Position numbers and translations under genes: made by a program. The notes under the pieces were generated by a model. It did not search any database and was not told the origin of the DNA. It was given only the letters and a program-made list of their open reading frames with translations. This document shows positions 6,711 through 9,613 of a DNA stretch of 9,613 bases, one piece after another. The first letter of the stretch is position 1, and each line of letters starts with the position of its first letter. Origin of the DNA: Hyphomicrobiales bacterium (GTDB lineage Bacteria; Pseudomonadota; Alphaproteobacteria; Rhizobiales; Xanthobacteraceae); assembly GCA_023266695.1 (NCBI GenBank), contig JAHFPO010000087.1:1-9613 (forward strand), in the 5' to 3' direction.

Positions 6711-7654
6711 GCCAGCATCAGCTCCGCCGTTTTCTTGTCGTCGAGCGCATCGAGCGGAGGGCGCACGCGCGCCCAGTCGGGCGAACCTTCGCGCGCGGCA
6801 AGGATCGCCTTCACCGCGGGAATCCAGCCGTAGGGCTGTACGGCGGTGCGAATGTCGGAAGCCGCCTTGTGCAAGGCCTCGGCCTCCGATCCATTCCAGC
6901 CGTCATAGAGACGGCGGATGCCGGTCACATGGGTATTGGCGGTCGCCGAGATGCATCCTGCGGCTCCTTTCTGCATCGCCGCGCGCAGCAGCGACTCGCT
7001 CGAAGGGAACACCGCAAAGCCCGGATAGGTCTCGAGCAGCGTCTCCACATAGGCGACGTCGCCCGAGGAATCCTTGAGGCCCACGACGGCATCCGGAAAA
7101 TCCTGGATCAAGAGGCCGATCAGCGCCGGCGACCAGGTGAGCGTGGTCATCTGCGGGAAATTATAGAGATAGACGAATAGCCGCTTGTCGGTGACACGGC
7201 GGATCACCTCGGCGACGTAGGCATAGAGGCCTTGGTCCGATACGCCTTTATAATAGTAAGGCGGCAGCAACAGCACACCGCGCACGCCCAGCGAAATCGC
7301 GTGCCGGGTGAGCCGCACCGTGTCGCCGATCGAGGTCGTACCGGTGCCCGGCAACAGGGAATCGCCCGGAATTCCCGCCCTGATCAGCCGTTCAAGCACC
7401 TTTTCGCGTTCGCCGAGATCGAGCGAGTTTGCTTCGCTGGTGGTGCCAAGCGCGGCGAGGCCGTGTGCTCCGTCGTCCAAAAGCTTTTTGGCGTGGGCAG
7501 TCAGCCGGTCGAAATCGATGGAAAGATCGACACGGAATGGGGTCGCGACCGGCGGCCAGATCCCTTTCGCTCGCTCGCGATGCGGGCGTTTCGCGGGTTC
7601 CGGCTGTCCGGTTTGATTCGCGGCCGGGGCCGGCATGGAGGCGGGCTTGGACAT
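6689..7654 (-). CDS. Dihydrodipicolinate synthase (DapA) family lyase
   Basis: A class I aldolase-like TIM barrel of 321 aa. Family members condense or cleave pyruvate-type compounds through a Schiff-base lysine. Key parts are GIWPPVATPF (31-40), GTTSEANSL (70-78, the carboxylate-binding turn), LPPYYYKGVSDQGLYAY (130-146), VYLYNFP (161-167, catalytic Tyr164) and VGLKDSSGD (191-199, Schiff-base Lys194). It is longer than typical DapA (~290 aa) because of a 30-residue Pro/Ala-rich then basic N-terminal extension. If that is not translated, Met7 is a later start but does not remove it. The start is 3 bp after the TGA of the upstream amidohydrolase, with only a weak AAGG 11 bp away, so translation is probably coupled. 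Given its neighbours, a catabolic role (for example a keto-acid aldolase or dehydratase) is more likely than lysine synthesis. Substrate unknown. Confidence 0.88.
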   Translation of the reverse strand: MSKPASMPAPAANQTGQPEPAKRPHRERAKGIWPPVATPFRVDLSIDFDRLTAHAKKLLDDGAHGLAALGTTSEANSLDLGEREKVLERLIRAGIPGDSLLPGTGTTSIGDTVRLTRHAISLGVRGVLLLPPYYYKGVSDQGLYAYVAEVIRRVTDKRLFVYLYNFPQMTTLTWSPALIGLLIQDFPDAVVGLKDSSGDVAYVETLLETYPGFAVFPSSESLLRAAMQKGAAGCISATANTHVTGIRRLYDGWNGSEAEALHKAASDIRTAVQPYGWIPAVKAILAAREGSPDWARVRPPLDALDDKKTAELMLALSALDA

Positions 7655-7657
7655 CGG

Positions 7658-8509
7658 TCAATCTACCTTTCGCGGGCCAAACAGGCGCTCCGCATTGGCA
7701 TAGGCGACGCGCCGGGCCTGATCCGGCGGAAGCTGGGCGAGCCAGCCGCGATATTCACTCATGAGATTATCGTAGCCGAACCAGCGCTCGTTGATCCAGG
7801 TGTCCGACCCGATCAGGAAGCGGTCGGCGTGGCGCGCGAACAGGTCCTGCCACTCGGGCGTGAGCTTGCCGGAGGAGTTGGTGATGCCGCTCCGATAGGA
7901 AAGTTCGCCCCACAGCGCCGGATATTTCTCGAACAGCGCCTTCACGCGCTCGGGCGAGGTATGGAAGCCAGTATGTGCCCAGATGATCTTGGCGCGGCGG
8001 TCGTGGGCGAATAGCAATTCCAGCGCCTCGTCGTCGCAATGGGCATGCAGATAAAGGTCGTACTCCACCGCGAAGCGGACGATCTTGCCAGCGATCTCCA
8101 CCGCCGCCGACTTGCCGTAGATGTGGAACTCGCCGATGCCGCGGTAATAGCCGCGCTTATGCTCGCTCACGACGAGGTCGTAGATGGTAGGATCGTTGAA
8201 CCAGGTCGGGATGTCGGAACGCGTGCGATAGGGACGGATAAAGGGCACGACCCAGACGTCTTTTGGCTTGGCCTCCACAAGCGCATGGGTGCCCGTGTTG
8301 GGGCGACTGGTCGCCAGAATTCCGGTGACGCCGTTCTTGCGGAAGACCTCCAGCACCTTCTCCAGCGAATAGAACGGCGTCGGCTCCCAGTTGTAATGGA
8401 GATGGGCGTCGAAGATCGGCAGGCGCTCCTCGGCCGGCACGGGCGCAGCGAAGACACCGAGCGCGCAGAAGAGGACGGCGCCGAGACAAACCGGATGCAA
8501 TTTCCTCAA
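7658..8509 (-). CDS. Predicted exported amidohydrolase (amidohydrolase_2 family)
   Basis: A metal-dependent TIM-barrel hydrolase or decarboxylase of the ACMSD/TIM-barrel amidohydrolase group, 283 aa. The metal motif FDAHLHYN (Asp34, His36, His38) is followed by GEFHIYG with Glu127, LHAHCDD (His155, His157), WAHTGFH (His179) and FLIGSDTWI (Asp236), the full set expected for this superfamily. Residues 1-26 look like a signal peptide: basic start MRK, hydrophobic LGAVLFCALGVFAAP, and a VPA-EE cleavage site near 26, so the mature protein probably acts in the periplasm. The start is TTG, supported by GGGGAG 7 bp upstream (8517-8522) and by the signal peptide fitting directly behind it. It sits 26 bp after tusA and 3 bp before the DapA-family gene. 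The substrate is not evident. Confidence 0.88.
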   Translation of the reverse strand: MRKLHPVCLGAVLFCALGVFAAPVPAEERLPIFDAHLHYNWEPTPFYSLEKVLEVFRKNGVTGILATSRPNTGTHALVEAKPKDVWVVPFIRPYRTRSDIPTWFNDPTIYDLVVSEHKRGYYRGIGEFHIYGKSAAVEIAGKIVRFAVEYDLYLHAHCDDEALELLFAHDRRAKIIWAHTGFHTSPERVKALFEKYPALWGELSYRSGITNSSGKLTPEWQDLFARHADRFLIGSDTWINERWFGYDNLMSEYRGWLAQLPPDQARRVAYANAERLFGPRKVD

Positions 8510-8516
8510 AACGATT

Positions 8517-8522
8517 CTCCCC
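8517..8522 (-). promoter_or_regulatory. Ribosome binding site for the amidohydrolase TTG start
   Basis: On the minus strand GGGGAG precedes the TTG start by 7 bp. The strength and spacing of this site are the main reason to accept the TTG start. Confidence 0.65.
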
Positions 8523-8535
8523 GGGGGTGTTCCCG

Positions 8536-8760
8536 TTATTTTTTCCTAATCCGGAACACGATCGATTTCTGCCGTTTCCGGGTGTCCAAGAGCGTATCGC
8601 CGGTTTCGCGCAGGAGGTTCGGAATGTCGATCCCGGCGAGCGGATCGGTGCATTCAACCACAAGCTCGTCGCCCGCCGAAAGCCGCGTCAGCGCCTTCTT
8701 GGTCTTGAGTGCGGGGAGCGGGCATTTGAGCCCGCGCAAGTTCAGCACCGTCTCCGCCAT
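8536..8760 (-). CDS. tusA: TusA-family sulfur carrier protein
   Basis: TusA-type proteins accept persulfide sulfur on one Cys from a cysteine desulfurase and pass it to tRNA thiolation, molybdenum-cofactor enzymes (through FdhD in E. coli) or sulfur oxidation. The 74 aa product has the signature LRGLKCPLPALKTKKAL with the CPxP cysteine at 13, then SAGDELVVECTDPLAGIDIP, and ends in a basic RIRKK. Its size is normal for TusA. An upstream in-frame ATG at 8820 would add 20 residues that do not look like TusA and has no ribosome site, so the start at 8760 is preferred, although its own site (GGCGG, 3 bp away) is poor. It appears to head a unit with the amidohydrolase and DapA-family genes, and it is divergent from a MoeA-like gene 77 bp away. 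Which of the TusA roles applies is not shown. Confidence 0.87.
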   Translation of the reverse strand: MAETVLNLRGLKCPLPALKTKKALTRLSAGDELVVECTDPLAGIDIPNLLRETGDTLLDTRKRQKSIVFRIRKK

Positions 8761-8837
8761 GGCCGCCGATATAGCAGAATTGGTACCTCGAGGACCCTCG
8801 CTACCGGCAGGCTCCGGCATCGGCTAGACAAGAAGCC

Positions 8838-9613
8838 ATGAGCCCGCCGACCGAGGCCTTGCAACGCATTTCGCGGCTTCACCCGCTCTCGGAGGTATGG
8901 GCCAGGCTCGATGCTTTGGCGGTTCCAGTGGCGCCGAAGGAGGCCGGTCTCGAAGAGGCCGTGGGCCGCGTGCTCGCGGCCGACACGGCGGTCACCGAAG
9001 CCTTCCCGGCGGCCGCCGTCGCCCTCCGCGACGGCTGGGCGGTCGCCTCTGATGAGGTCTCCGACGCCGGTCCCTATGCCCCGGTGCCGCTCGCATCGCC
9101 CGCCTGGGTCGAGATCGGGGAGGCGATGCCCAAGGGTGCCGATGCGGTGCTCACGCCCGATGCGGTGACGGTCACCAAGGCTGGCGCTGAGGCGCAGAGC
9201 GCCGCCGTGCCCGGCGACGGTGTGCTCTCCGCCGGAGCCGACGCTGACAAGGGAGCGGTTCTCTGCCGGGCCGGCGAGCGGCTGCGGGCGGTTGACGCGG
9301 CGGTTCTGCACGCAGCGGGCGTCGCGAAGGTAAGCGTGCGGGAGCCGCGGGTGAAAATTTTTTTTGCGAGCACGGCGCTGAAAAAGAACGAGGACGCAGT
9401 GGCTCCGCTCATTGCCGCCGCGCTCGAAGCGGAAGGCGGAGGCGCATCGATAGATCCGGGTCATTCCCTCGAACGCGCGCTTCTCGACGACGACGTGGAC
9501 GCGGTCATCGCCATCGGCGGCACTGGCACGGGGCGCCGCGATGAGAGCATCAAGACGCTCGCTCGCGTCGGCCGGGTCGAACTCCATGGGCTAGGCCTCT
9601 CGCCGGGAGAGAC
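8838..9613 (+). CDS. MoeA-like molybdopterin-binding protein, N-terminal part (partial)
   Basis: An open frame from ATG at 8838 runs off the window end after 258 codons. It resembles MoeA, which inserts molybdate into molybdopterin. AVALRDGWAVASDE (60-73) matches the MoeA MDGYAV region with Asp65; EIGEAMPKGADAVL (92-105) matches the GAxLPxGADAVV region; PGDGVLSAGADADKGAVLCRAGERL (125-149, core PGDGVLSAGADADKG) matches domain II/III; and AIGGTGTGRRDESI (225-238) matches the MPT-binding GG-S/T-G..D loop. It differs from standard MoeA: RDGW replaces MDGY, and the GGTG loop is closer to MoaB/MogA. It may therefore be a MoeA-related family rather than the main MoeA. The start has only a weak AAGAAG site 4 bp upstream. 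An eight-T run at 9358-9365 lies inside the gene, but the frame is good on both sides of it. Confidence 0.82.
   Translation, partial: MSPPTEALQRISRLHPLSEVWARLDALAVPVAPKEAGLEEAVGRVLAADTAVTEAFPAAAVALRDGWAVASDEVSDAGPYAPVPLASPAWVEIGEAMPKGADAVLTPDAVTVTKAGAEAQSAAVPGDGVLSAGADADKGAVLCRAGERLRAVDAAVLHAAGVAKVSVREPRVKIFFASTALKKNEDAVAPLIAAALEAEGGGASIDPGHSLERALLDDDVDAVIAIGGTGTGRRDESIKTLARVGRVELHGLGLSPGE

Noticed and set aside
8782..8805. Imperfect inverted repeat (GGTA...CGAG...CTCG...TACC) between tusA and the MoeA-like gene
   Set aside because: The arms are interrupted and of unequal spacing, and it overlaps the possible extended tusA reading frame; too weak to call an operator.
8039..8827. Plus-strand open frame of 262 codons
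   Set aside because: Antisense to the amidohydrolase and tusA, both supported by catalytic motifs.
8742..9587. Minus-strand open frame of 281 codons
   Set aside because: It is antisense to the MoeA-like gene, overlaps the start of tusA, has low-complexity Arg/Gly/His-rich sequence and no recognisable family.

Overview
This high-GC window contains ten protein-coding genes packed with short gaps. It looks like an alphaproteobacterium of the order Rhizobiales (Hyphomicrobiales). The evidence is the GC-rich third codon positions, the style of the metK and egtB/egtD proteins, and a pair of intergenic palindromes with GTCATCCT...AGGATGAC ends, a repeat type I associate with Bradyrhizobium/Rhodopseudomonas-like genomes. 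The assignment is by recognition only; no search was run.

Layout. (1) 1-1026, plus strand: the C-terminal part of a molybdenum formate dehydrogenase alpha subunit, cut by the window edge. (2) 1027-1197: two adjacent nested palindromes between convergent genes. (3) 3139-1198, minus strand: metK (S-adenosylmethionine synthetase) followed 28 bp later by an RraA/CHA-aldolase-family gene. (4) 3140-3486: a divergent control region with a strong hairpin in the metK leader and a separate perfect inverted repeat. (5) 3487-6684, plus strand: egtB, egtD and a fumarylacetoacetate-hydrolase-family gene, probably one transcript. (6) 8760-6689, minus strand: tusA, a predicted exported amidohydrolase and a DapA-family lyase, ending in a hairpin that overlaps the last stop codon and faces the preceding plus-strand unit. 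(7) 8838-9613, plus strand: the first 258 codons of an atypical MoeA-like molybdopterin protein, divergent from tusA and cut by the window end.

How the genes may work together. EgtD uses three S-adenosylmethionine molecules per histidine to make hercynine, and EgtB then adds sulfur on the way to ergothioneine; metK, which makes that methyl donor, is divergent from egtBD across one control region. At the two ends, a molybdoenzyme (formate dehydrogenase), a TusA-type sulfur carrier and a MoeA-like protein share a molybdenum-cofactor theme, although they are 7.5 kb apart. The aldolase, FAH-family, amidohydrolase and DapA-family genes all belong to carbon-carbon bond-cleaving or hydrolytic superfamilies typical of catabolism of carboxylic or aromatic acids; their substrates cannot be read from the sequence.

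I found no CRISPR array, transposase, phage gene, tRNA or rRNA, and no clear novel multi-gene system. The points most worth a second look are the metK leader, the metK/egtBD arrangement, the unusual MetK and MoeA-like proteins, and the paired palindromes.
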